A program made the position numbers and the translations under genes. This document shows, one piece after another, positions 1 to 5,065 of a stretch of 5,065 nucleotides of DNA; the first letter of the stretch is position 1; each line of letters starts with the position of its first letter. This DNA comes from Flavobacteriaceae bacterium UBA7433 (GTDB taxonomy: Bacteria; Bacteroidota; Bacteroidia; Flavobacteriales; Flavobacteriaceae). Below the pieces are notes generated by a model. It made no database searches. It saw only the letters and a program-made list of their open reading frames with translations, and was not told where the DNA came from. The stretch lies in NCBI GenBank assembly GCA_002477565.1, contig DLQL01000101.1, positions 7,282 through 12,346 of the forward strand. Reading direction: 5' to 3'.

Positions 1-146
1 ATGGCCTCGTTGAACACCTTTGGATCGTCGCTCTTTCCTCCTGCCATTAGGACAAAACCCAAAGTGACAAATGCCAAGCCAATCAGCATCCAAGTATAAT
101 TTCTCTTGCCAAATAAGAAGGTGATTTTTTTGTTTTTTTGTTTCAT
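1..146 (-). CDS. DUF3098-type small membrane protein (3' part outside window)
   Basis: This is the first 48 codons of a gene reading leftward; it starts at the ATG at 146 and is cut by the window edge. The peptide has a lysine-rich start (MKQKNKKITFLFGKRNY), then one hydrophobic stretch at about residues 18-36 (WMLIGLAFVTLGFVLMAGG), then a polar segment KSDDPKVFNEA. The pattern LFGKxNYxWMLIGL...GFxLMxGG-x-SDDPxVFN is what I know from the DUF3098 family, small (roughly 70-80 residue) membrane proteins of Bacteroidetes usually encoded directly after ftsX. The ATG lies 23 bases after the ftsX stop on the same strand, so the two are probably co-transcribed. Its role is unknown; the position suggests the cell envelope or division. 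The family call rests on recall of the motif and on context, without an alignment. Confidence 0.82.
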   Translation of the reverse strand, partial: MKQKNKKITFLFGKRNYTWMLIGLAFVTLGFVLMAGGKSDDPKVFNEA

Positions 147-169
147 TTGTCTCTTTTAAAAAATTCCAA

Positions 170-1048
170 TTAAGAATACAACTGGTCTGTTTTCAAATTT
201 AAAAACCGCTGTGTTGCAAAAAAGGTACTGATCCAAGTGACCAAAATACCTACTAGCAACACTCCTCCAAAAACGAGTGCCAAGGATTTCAAATCGGTCA
301 GCAGTTCCAATTCGGGAATTTGTTGGGAGAGGGCGTACAACAAAGCGAGCAAGCCTCCACTTGCCAAACAAGCACCCAACACCCCCAAACGAATACTGTT
401 CCATACAAAAGGCCTGCGGATAAAGCGCTTGGTAGCTCCGACCATCTGCATGGTTTTTATGGTAAAGCGCTTGGAATAAACCGACAACCGGATGGAACTG
501 TTGATCAACACAATGGCGATGACCGTAAAAAAGCCAGCAATTGCAAGTACCCAAAAACTGATTTTTTGAATGTTTTGTGTCAACAACTGAATCAAAGGGG
601 CATCGTATATGACTTCTGACACATAGGTGTTTTTCAGCAGGACTTTTTTAATCTCCTCCATAGCGGTAGGGGTTACGTATTCGGGATGCAATTGAATGTC
701 AAGGGAATTTTTCAAAGGATTGCTTCCCAAGAAGGACAGAAAATCTTCGCCGATTTCTCGGCTGTAGCTCTCGGCTGCCGCTTCTTTGGAGACATAGGAC
801 AGGTCTTTGGTGAAGTCTTTCTTTTTCAAACTCGCTTCGAGATGCAAGGATTGGGTTCTTTTGACATTGTCTTTCAAGAAAAGTGTCAGGGTTACCTGCT
901 CTTTGAAATGGTTGGCGATTTGTGTCGATTTCAACACCACCATTCCCAAGACACCCAAAACAAACAACACCAATGCAATGCTTAAAACTACCGAGAAATA
1001 GGAAGATTTCAAGCGTCTTTTTTGATAATTTTCAAAGCTGTTGGACAT
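170..1048 (-). CDS. ftsX: FtsX, ABC transporter-like permease of cell division
   Basis: This 292-residue protein has the FtsX layout: a short cytoplasmic N-terminus (MSNSFENYQKRRLKSSYF), TM1 at about 18-39, a large extracytoplasmic domain at about 40-163, and three further membrane helices at about 164-184, 219-241 and 254-276. Two conserved FtsX stretches are visible: LGSNPLKNSLDIQL (about 107-120) in the extracytoplasmic domain, and the cytoplasmic KTMQMVGATKRFIRRPF (about 198-214) after TM2, which is the region that contacts the FtsE ATPase. In characterised bacteria FtsEX uses ATP to activate peptidoglycan hydrolases at the septum or side wall. No ftsE gene is present in this window; in Bacteroidetes ftsX is commonly separated from ftsE. 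The length and the ATG at 1048, with the typical SFENYQKRRL start, fit full-length family members. The next gene, DUF3098-type, follows after 23 bases. Confidence 0.95.
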   Translation of the reverse strand: MSNSFENYQKRRLKSSYFSVVLSIALVLFVLGVLGMVVLKSTQIANHFKEQVTLTLFLKDNVKRTQSLHLEASLKKKDFTKDLSYVSKEAAAESYSREIGEDFLSFLGSNPLKNSLDIQLHPEYVTPTAMEEIKKVLLKNTYVSEVIYDAPLIQLLTQNIQKISFWVLAIAGFFTVIAIVLINSSIRLSVYSKRFTIKTMQMVGATKRFIRRPFVWNSIRLGVLGACLASGGLLALLYALSQQIPELELLTDLKSLALVFGGVLLVGILVTWISTFFATQRFLNLKTDQLYS

Positions 1049-1099
1049 CGGTGTGCAAATTAAAGCTGCAAGTTACTAAAGTAATTAAGAATTCCGAAT

Positions 1100-1128
1100 A
1101 AAAAAACAGTGCTTTTGAAAGAAAACAC
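1100..1128 (-). terminator. Possible weak Rho-independent terminator after the DUF4442 gene
   Basis: Read on the minus strand, GTGTTTT, a CTTTC loop and AAAAGCAC (with one bulged G) can fold into a 7-bp imperfect stem, followed after TG by seven T residues (complement of 1106-1100). It lies about 30 bases after the stop of the hotdog gene and about 50 bases before the ftsX start, so it could separate the two transcripts. The stem is AT-rich and bulged, so termination may be partial or absent. Confidence 0.3.
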
Positions 1129-1157
1129 AGCGCATTTGAGTGGCTTTGCAAGCCCTC

Positions 1158-1622
1158 CTAAAACATCTGCTCTTTCCGTTTGACACTCCATTGGTATTCA
1201 AAAACAGAAACCACAGCACCACTTTCATCAACTCCTTCAGCATGCAGGACCACCTGTTGGCCCTCTCCGGTAGCAATGGTTTTTTGAAGTCCTTCACAAA
1301 GGGCTGGCGTTTTGTCCGCTGAAAAGGTGACCGTCCCTTTGGCTTTTTTCTTAAAAGTTCCCTTTTGCTCAGTGACCAACAAAGAAATTTTTTCACCAGA
1401 CGCTGCGATTTCTTGCATCAATAAAATTCCTGTTGCCAATTCTGAAGCCATTCCCTGAGTTGCCCAGTACATGGACTTGAAAGGATTTTGGTTGATCCAA
1501 CGATGCCGAACCGTAACAACGACGCGTTCTTTAGAAACTGCTTTTACACGTACCCCCGACAAATAGGCCGATGGAATCTTACAAAAAACAAAAAAATTCA
1601 ATGCGAAAGGGCGAAACTTCAT
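1158..1622 (-). CDS. DUF4442 family protein, predicted hotdog-fold thioesterase-like
   Basis: This is a 154-residue protein starting at the ATG at 1622 (MKFRPFALNFF). A TTG two codons upstream (1628) is in frame but is a poorer start. Recognisable features are the hydrophobic N-terminal segment leading to KIPSAYLSGVRVKAV, the block RHRWINQNPFKSMYWATQGMA (about 39-59) and the paired C-terminal strand pattern TIATGEGQQVVLHAEGVDESGAVVSVFEYQW. This matches my memory of the DUF4442 family, which adopts the hotdog fold of acyl-CoA/ACP thioesterases; the NPF-K-S-M-Y segment lies where hotdog enzymes have their central helix. No substrate or activity can be read from the sequence. The gene is divergent from padR across 166 bases that hold a palindromic operator, and lies 109 bases upstream of ftsX on the same strand. 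A catalytic role in acyl-thioester metabolism is an inference from the fold. Confidence 0.82.
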   Translation of the reverse strand: MKFRPFALNFFVFCKIPSAYLSGVRVKAVSKERVVVTVRHRWINQNPFKSMYWATQGMASELATGILLMQEIAASGEKISLLVTEQKGTFKKKAKGTVTFSADKTPALCEGLQKTIATGEGQQVVLHAEGVDESGAVVSVFEYQWSVKRKEQMF

Positions 1623-1690
1623 GAGCAACTGGTTGTGGCTCTAAAGTACTAAATTTTTAAACAATCTTATTTTAAAGCTATCACCGATTA

Positions 1691-1723
1691 AAAACATAGT
1701 ACTATGTTTTGCATACTACTATA
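1691..1723. promoter_or_regulatory. Probable PadR operator: perfect 20-bp palindrome plus degenerate second copy
   Basis: Positions 1691-1700 (AAAACATAGT) and 1701-1710 (ACTATGTTTT) are exact reverse complements, giving an uninterrupted 20-bp palindrome. A second copy of its core follows: CATAGTACTATG at 1695-1706 and CATACTACTATA at 1712-1723 agree at 10 of 12 positions with a 17-bp period. Seen another way, TAGTACTATG (1697-1706) and CATACTACTA (1712-1721) form a 9/10 inverted repeat around a 5-base spacer, TTTTG. PadR-family dimers are known to bind inverted repeats with ACAT/ATGT half-sites in their own promoters, and this site contains ACAT-N6-ATGT just upstream of a padR gene. Autoregulation is therefore the natural reading, and the site may also influence the divergent DUF4442 gene. 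Binding is inferred. Confidence 0.72.
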
Positions 1724-1739
1724 TAATTTCCTATTTTTA
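1708..1739 (+). promoter_or_regulatory. Candidate padR-pspC promoter of Bacteroidetes type
   Basis: TTTG at 1708-1711 is followed after 20 bases by TATTTTTA at 1732-1739, a 7/8 match to the Bacteroidetes -7 consensus TAnnTTTG at normal spacing. Transcription would start near 1746, leaving a leader of roughly 40 bases before the ATG at 1789. The -33 TTTG lies in the spacer between the two operator copies, so a bound repressor would be expected to block the polymerase. A TATAAT at 1722-1727 also exists but has no matching -35 and is less likely in this phylum. Confidence 0.5.
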
Positions 1740-1788
1740 TTGCATAGAAAATGATTTGATCAAAAAATCATCCCCTAAACACCAATCA

Positions 1789-2121
1789 ATGAAGACTGAA
1801 AACACGAAGGCACAAATGCGAAAAGGAGTTTTGGAATACTGCATTCTGTCGATACTAAAAAACGGAGATGCGTATACCTCTGAGATTCTTTGCACCTTAA
1901 AAGACGCGAAAATGATTGTCGTCGAAGGGACCATTTACCCCCTATTGACACGTTTGAAGAATGCAGGTTTGCTCTCCTACAGATGGGAAGAGTCTCCCTC
2001 AGGACCTCCTCGGAAATACTATATGCTCACCGAAGAAGGAGGCGTGTTTTTAAGCGAATTGAATACGACTTGGAACGAACTAGTCAACGCAGTAACTACT
2101 GTCACCCTAAAAAAATCATAA
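1789..2121 (+). CDS. PadR-family transcriptional regulator (short form)
   Basis: This is a 110-residue winged-helix regulator. The ATG at 1789 gives the family-typical start MKTENTKAQMRKGVLEYCIL; the frame stays open 11 codons further to a TTG at 1756, but those codons (IKKSSPKHQS) do not resemble the family. The winged helix covers about residues 9-85: helix 1 KAQMRKGVLEYCILSILK, the recognition region VVEGTIYPLLTRLKNAGLLSYRW (about 44-66), and the wing ESPSGPPRKYYMLTEEG (about 69-84). A short C-terminal helix (about 86-105) is expected to mediate dimerisation, as in the small PadR-s2/LmrR-like group. Such proteins are usually repressors released by a small ligand. The stop is four bases before the pspC-domain gene, so the two form a translationally close operon, and a strong palindrome lies upstream. 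The ligand is unknown. Confidence 0.93.
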   Translation: MKTENTKAQMRKGVLEYCILSILKNGDAYTSEILCTLKDAKMIVVEGTIYPLLTRLKNAGLLSYRWEESPSGPPRKYYMLTEEGGVFLSELNTTWNELVNAVTTVTLKKS

Positions 2122-2125
2122 ACCC

Positions 2126-3697
2126 ATGAACAAAACAATCAACATCAATTTGGGAGGGCTTATTTTTCACATCGATGAAAATGCCTATGCCCTGCTTAAG
2201 AACTATTTGGAAGCCGTTTCAAATTCACTAAACGAAGATGTCGAGGGCAAAACCGAAATCATCGCAGACATCGAAGCGCGCATCAGTGAGCTTTTGTCCG
2301 AAAAAACAGCTTACAAACAACAGGCAATCCAGGAAAGCGATATCGAGGAAGTGATCCTCGTGATGGGACAACCCGAAGATTATTCAGACACCTCCCAAGA
2401 CGCGAACGAAGAGCCCTCTGCCAAAGCAGCGACCCATCCTGTCAAAAAGTTGTACCGAGATGGAGACAACAGGTTTTTGGGAGGTGTCGCTTCCGGAATT
2501 GGGCATTATGTAAAGGTGGACGCAATCTGGTTTCGTTTTGCATTTCTGCTAGCAGCTCTTGGAGGTGGGTTTGGAATTCCTTTATACATCCTACTGTGGG
2601 TTTTGGTTCCCGAAGCCAAAACATCCATTGAAAAACTAGAAATGGAAGGAACTCCTGTAAATATTGACAACATCGAAAAAACAATTCGAAAGGGCTTTGA
2701 AAACGCAAGTCAAACTTTAAAAAGAGGAGATTTCGGAAAGGTAAAATCAGGGTTACACAAGCTTCTAAACATTCTCGGAACCCTCGTGCTTCGCATTTTT
2801 AAGGCATTTGGAAAAGCGCTCGGTTTTTTTGTAATTTTTATTTCTGGGCTTGTTTTAGTTTCCCTTGCACTGGGGCTTTTTTCATTGGGGAGTTTTCAAA
2901 TTATCGGAATCAACGATTATTTGATCGATTTCCCCGCTTTCTTTTTTGAATCTATCATCCCAAAGCAACTCTTAACAATTTTGGTATTTGTCGCGTTTGC
3001 ATTTCCTTTTCTGATGTTGTTTATTCTGGGGTTGAAGGCAGTCAATCGATCCGTAAAAACAATGAACAAGCCGACTTTCTTGACTTTGCTGAGCATTTGG
3101 ATGGTCGCTTTGTTGGGACTCCTTTTTGCAGGAATTGAGCACAAAACAGCTACTGCTTTTGAAGGTTCAAAAGTACATGAAAGCCACTTTGAAACTGTCA
3201 AAAACGACACCCTACACATCAAAATAGTAAACAATGACAATTTGTATTACAAAAGTAATTTCTCTAGAAAATCCGGACAAAATATTGTCTACACCCCTGA
3301 AAAAAAAATCTACAGCAGCAATCTAGAAGTCACAGTGGTCCAAAGTGACAGTTCAGAAGCAAGCCTCAAAATCAGAAAAACATCGGAAGGGAGGAACCGA
3401 AAAATTGCAACGGAAAATGCCGACCGAATTGCTTACAAATACACATTCACTGACAACACTCTTTTATTGGACGGCTATTTCTTGAGTGGTTTGGAAAACA
3501 CACACAAAGACGAACAGGTTTCAGTGCAGGTTGCAGTCCCTGAAGGCGTCGTGGTTTACTTTGGAAATTCTACACGATCCTTTCTATACGACATTGACAA
3601 TGTGCAAAACATTGATGACAACAACTTGGTCAATCGACATTTCTTAATGACCTCCAAAGGATTGGAATGCACCGATTGTGACGAAAAAGTGTACTGA
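2126..3697 (+). CDS. PspC-domain multi-pass membrane protein
   Basis: This 523-residue protein has several parts. Residues 1-87 form a soluble helical domain (MNKTININLGGLIFHIDENAY...EEVILVMGQPEDY), followed by an acidic linker. The PspC domain is at about 107-163 (KKLYRDGDNRFLGGVASGIGHY...IPLYILLWVLVPE), with a hydrophobic hairpin at about 135-162. A basic, amphipathic linker follows (about 164-230). Three clear membrane helices lie at about 232-256, 281-304 and 317-336, then a polar domain rich in beta-strand-like sequence runs from 340 to 523. The positive-inside rule works only if the PspC hairpin crosses twice, which puts the N-terminus and both basic linkers inside and the C-terminal domain outside. 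The protein ends in LECTDCDEKVY; C515 and C518 are its only cysteines. PspC of Enterobacteria senses envelope stress with PspA/PspB, but no such partners are visible here, so function cannot be transferred. It is co-transcribed with padR, which probably represses it. I have no specific gene name for it. Confidence 0.9.
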   Translation: MNKTININLGGLIFHIDENAYALLKNYLEAVSNSLNEDVEGKTEIIADIEARISELLSEKTAYKQQAIQESDIEEVILVMGQPEDYSDTSQDANEEPSAKAATHPVKKLYRDGDNRFLGGVASGIGHYVKVDAIWFRFAFLLAALGGGFGIPLYILLWVLVPEAKTSIEKLEMEGTPVNIDNIEKTIRKGFENASQTLKRGDFGKVKSGLHKLLNILGTLVLRIFKAFGKALGFFVIFISGLVLVSLALGLFSLGSFQIIGINDYLIDFPAFFFESIIPKQLLTILVFVAFAFPFLMLFILGLKAVNRSVKTMNKPTFLTLLSIWMVALLGLLFAGIEHKTATAFEGSKVHESHFETVKNDTLHIKIVNNDNLYYKSNFSRKSGQNIVYTPEKKIYSSNLEVTVVQSDSSEASLKIRKTSEGRNRKIATENADRIAYKYTFTDNTLLLDGYFLSGLENTHKDEQVSVQVAVPEGVVVYFGNSTRSFLYDIDNVQNIDDNNLVNRHFLMTSKGLECTDCDEKVY

Positions 3698-3761
3698 AAT
3701 TAGAAACAATGACGGACGGTCTTCCCGTTGAGTCGGAAAAAAGCCGCTTAACTGAAGTAAA

Positions 3762-3793
3762 AAAGCCCCAAAAGAAATTTCTTTTGGGGCTTT
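3762..3793. terminator. Bidirectional Rho-independent terminator between pspC-domain gene and trxB
   Basis: AAAGCCCCAAAAGAAA (3762-3777) and TTTCTTTTGGGGCTTT (3778-3793) are exact reverse complements. The RNA folds into a stem with a GC-rich base (GCCCC/GGGGC), an A/U upper part and flanking A- and T-tracts on both sides, the arrangement of a terminator that works in either direction. It sits between two convergent genes, 64 bases after the plus-strand stop and 20 bases after the minus-strand stop, exactly where one shared terminator is needed. Confidence 0.93.
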
Positions 3794-3813
3794 GCTTTTT
3801 GTGAAAAAGGAAC

Positions 3814-4761
3814 TTATTCCAAAGTGCCTAAATACCTTTCTGCATCCAAGGCAGCCATACATCCTGTTCCTGCAGCAGTCACAGCTTGCCTGTACTCCTT
3901 GTCTTGCACATCTCCTGCAGCAAAAACGCCAGGCAGGTTGGTTTTGGTACTTTTCCCTTTGGTGATCAGGTACCCTGCTTCGTCCATGTCCAACACGTCT
4001 TTGAAAAGGGTTGTGTTGGGGGTATGGCCGATTGCGATAAACAGCCCCGTCGCTGGAATTTCTATTTTTTCTTGTGTTTGGTTGTTGACCGCTCGGACTC
4101 CTACCACAACGGAGTCTCCCAAAACTTCATCAATCTCTGTGTTGTACAACACGCTAATGTTTTCAGTTTTGGACACCCTGTGCTGCATGGCTTTGGATGC
4201 TCTCATATAATCTTTTCGAACGAGCATCGTTACTTTGCTGCAAATATTAGAGAGGTAGGTCGCTTCTTCAGCAGCCGTATCTCCAGCCCCTACAACAATG
4301 ACATCTTGGCCTTTGTAAAAGAAACCGTCACATGTAGCACAAGCAGAAACACCTCCTCCTTTGAGACGTTCTTCGCTTTCCAATCCCAAGTACCGCGCTG
4401 TAGCTCCTGTGGAAATGATTACTGTTTCGGCTTCCAGTTCCGTCACGCCGTCTATGGTGACTCTGTGGACTCCTCCGATTTCTTTCGAAAAATTGACTGC
4501 AGTTGCCATTCCAAATCGAACTTCTGTTCCAAAACGTTCGGCTTGGTTTTTCAAATCTTCCATCATAGCTGTTCCATCCGTACCGTTTGGATACCCTGGA
4601 AAATTATCGACCTCCGTAGTGGTGGTCAACTGCCCGCCCATCTGCAAACCGGTATACATTACGGGCTTCATATCGGCTCTCGCCGCATAGATGGCTGCAG
4701 TATACCCTGCAGGTCCCGATCCAACAATCAAACATTTTATTTTTTCTATCGTATCAGACAT
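3814..4761 (-). CDS. trxB: Thioredoxin-disulfide reductase (NADPH, FAD)
   Basis: This is a 315-residue flavoprotein starting at the ATG at 4761 (MSDTIEKIKCLIVGSGPAGY). The frame extends 12 codons further to a GTG at 4797, but that region overlaps a likely promoter and does not look like the family. Visible motifs, in order: FAD-binding GSGPAG (14-19); GGQLTTTTEVDNFPG (about 42-56); the redox-active CATC (141-144) in the NADPH domain; the NADPH-binding GAGDTA (158-163); VRKDYMR (181-187) where E. coli has HRRxxxR; and the C-terminal FAD motif AAGDVQDKEYRQAVTAAGTG (281-300). The enzyme transfers electrons from NADPH to thioredoxin in the cytoplasm, supporting protein disulfide reduction, ribonucleotide reductase and oxidative-stress defence. 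Length and domain order are complete and standard. It is transcribed alone, convergent with the pspC-domain gene and divergent from tRNA-Pro. Confidence 0.97.
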   Translation of the reverse strand: MSDTIEKIKCLIVGSGPAGYTAAIYAARADMKPVMYTGLQMGGQLTTTTEVDNFPGYPNGTDGTAMMEDLKNQAERFGTEVRFGMATAVNFSKEIGGVHRVTIDGVTELEAETVIISTGATARYLGLESEERLKGGGVSACATCDGFFYKGQDVIVVGAGDTAAEEATYLSNICSKVTMLVRKDYMRASKAMQHRVSKTENISVLYNTEIDEVLGDSVVVGVRAVNNQTQEKIEIPATGLFIAIGHTPNTTLFKDVLDMDEAGYLITKGKSTKTNLPGVFAAGDVQDKEYRQAVTAAGTGCMAALDAERYLGTLE

Positions 4762-4785
4762 GGTCTCTTCTTTTTTATTTGCAAA

Positions 4786-4812
4786 CAAAAATAACACAAT
4801 TCCATCCTACAA
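4786..4812 (-). promoter_or_regulatory. Candidate trxB promoter
   Basis: On the minus strand TATTTTTG (complement of 4793-4786) is an exact match to the Bacteroidetes -7 consensus TAnnTTTG. The nearest upstream TTG (4812-4810) is 16 bases away, a little shorter than the usual 19-21, so the -33 assignment is weak. Transcription would begin near 4779, about 18 bases before the ATG at 4761, which argues against the longer GTG-start version of TrxB. A purine-rich AAAGAAGAG just before the start could help ribosome binding. Confidence 0.45.
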
Positions 4813-4919
4813 AAAGCGATTGTTTATAATTTTTTACAATGTTTGAATCGAAAAAAACAATGCCTGACAAGGCCTCGATCTTGGCTGCGAAAAACAAAAT
4901 AAAATAGATGTATTAGGAC

Positions 4920-4951
4920 TTGGAAAACTCGTGTTCTTTTGAGTATATTTG
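4920..4951 (+). promoter_or_regulatory. Bacteroidetes-type promoter for tRNA-Pro
   Basis: TTG at 4920-4922 and TATATTTG at 4944-4951, separated by 21 bases, match the Bacteroidetes -33/-7 consensus (TTG / TAnnTTTG); the -7 box is exact. The predicted start near 4958 gives a leader of about 30 bases before the tRNA, as expected for a precursor processed by RNase P. Confidence 0.68.
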
Positions 4952-4989
4952 CACGCTCACAATTGAGCATTCCATTACCATTACACTTT

Positions 4990-5064
4990 CGGGGTGTAGC
5001 GTAGCCCGGTCATCGCGCCTCGTTTGGGACGAGGAGGTCGCAGGTTCGAATCCTGCCACCCCGA
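4990..5064 (+). tRNA. tRNA-Pro, anticodon UGG
   Basis: A complete cloverleaf can be folded. The acceptor stem is CGGGGTG (4990-4996) with CACCCCG (5057-5063), followed by discriminator A at 5064. The D arm starts with GCG and closes with CGC. The anticodon stem is CCTCG/CGAGG with loop TTTGGGA (5023-5029), giving anticodon TGG at 5025-5027. The T arm is GCAGG-TTCGAAT-CCTGC. The C1-G72 pair is the hallmark of bacterial proline tRNA. The window ends one base (C) past the discriminator, so whether CCA is encoded, and whether more tRNAs follow, cannot be seen. UGG reads CCA and CCG, and often all four proline codons. Confidence 0.96.
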
Positions 5065-5065
5065 C

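Noticed and set aside
156..554. A 132-codon minus-strand frame inside ftsX, and similar plus-strand frames at 237-619 and 686-1001
   Set aside because: All overlap the conserved ftsX coding sequence in other frames and show no family motifs or start signals.
1073..1084. Short inverted repeat TTACT-AA-AGTAA upstream of ftsX
   Set aside because: The arms are only five bases in AT-rich DNA, which is expected by chance, and no clear promoter accompanies it.
1142..1154. Small hairpin GGCTT-TGC-AAGCC at the end of the DUF4442 gene
   Set aside because: The stem is only five base pairs and is not followed by a T-tract on the minus strand. It overlaps no gene end signal better than the 1100-1128 hairpin.
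1085..1396. A 103-codon minus-strand frame overlapping the end of the DUF4442 gene
   Set aside because: It overlaps the conserved hotdog frame and its peptide is highly basic and low in recognisable motifs; it is a frame shadow.
1756..1788. Longer PadR starting at the TTG at 1756
   Set aside because: The extra residues are unlike the family, the ATG at 1789 gives the typical MKTENTKAQMRKG start, and the proposed promoter places transcription close to this region.
2442..3240. Minus-strand frames of 88 and 107 codons opposite the pspC-domain gene
   Set aside because: They are antisense to a domain-supported gene, with no promoter or family resemblance.
3716..3728. Hairpin ACGG-TCTTC-CCGT after the pspC-domain gene
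   Set aside because: The four-base stem has no T-tract, and the strong terminator 35 bases later explains the end of the transcript.
3886..4794. A 302-codon open frame on the plus strand opposite trxB
   Set aside because: It lies almost wholly antisense to an unmistakable trxB and is rich in Ser, Phe, Cys and His in a pattern typical of a reverse-frame shadow. It has no recognisable domain or promoter.
4762..4797. Longer TrxB starting at the GTG at 4797
   Set aside because: The extension MLFLFANKKEET would cover an exact -7 promoter box, and the ATG at 4761 gives the normal family N-terminus.
4865..4876. Hairpin GCCT-GACA-AGGC between trxB and the tRNA
   Set aside because: It is too short and not followed by a T-tract; nothing in the region needs a terminator there.

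Overview
The window looks like chromosomal DNA of a member of the Bacteroidetes, most likely a flavobacterium. The evidence is an FtsX followed by a small DUF3098-type membrane protein and not preceded by ftsE, a PadR regulator paired with a PspC-domain membrane protein of a style typical of this phylum, upstream motifs resembling the Bacteroidetes sigma-factor consensus (TTG / TAnnTTTG) instead of E. coli-type -35/-10 boxes, AT-rich intergenic DNA, and no obvious strong Shine-Dalgarno sites. No mobile element, CRISPR array or sign of recent transfer was seen.

Layout. The left third is read on the minus strand: a DUF4442 hotdog-fold protein (1158-1622), then ftsX (170-1048), then the start of a DUF3098-type gene that runs off the left edge (1-146). 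A weak terminator-like hairpin lies between the hotdog gene and ftsX. Divergent from the hotdog gene is a two-gene plus-strand unit: a 110-residue PadR-family repressor (1789-2121) and, four bases later, a 523-residue PspC-domain membrane protein (2126-3697). A strong symmetrical terminator (3762-3793) separates this unit from the convergent trxB, thioredoxin reductase (3814-4761, minus). The right end carries a tRNA-Pro(UGG) gene (4990-5064) with its own near-consensus promoter.

How the parts work together. ftsX and the DUF3098 gene are cell-envelope/division genes. The padR-pspC unit reads as a one-component repressor controlling itself and an envelope protein. Its promoter region contains a perfect 20-bp palindrome and a second, degenerate copy of the same site 17 bp further on, with the likely -33 element (TTTG) sitting between the two. 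The PspC protein is predicted to have a cytoplasmic N-terminal domain, about five membrane helices and an extracytoplasmic C-terminal domain that ends in a CxxC motif containing the protein's only two cysteines. This regulator/operator/membrane-protein module is the least characterised and most interesting part of the window. The rest is ordinary housekeeping sequence.
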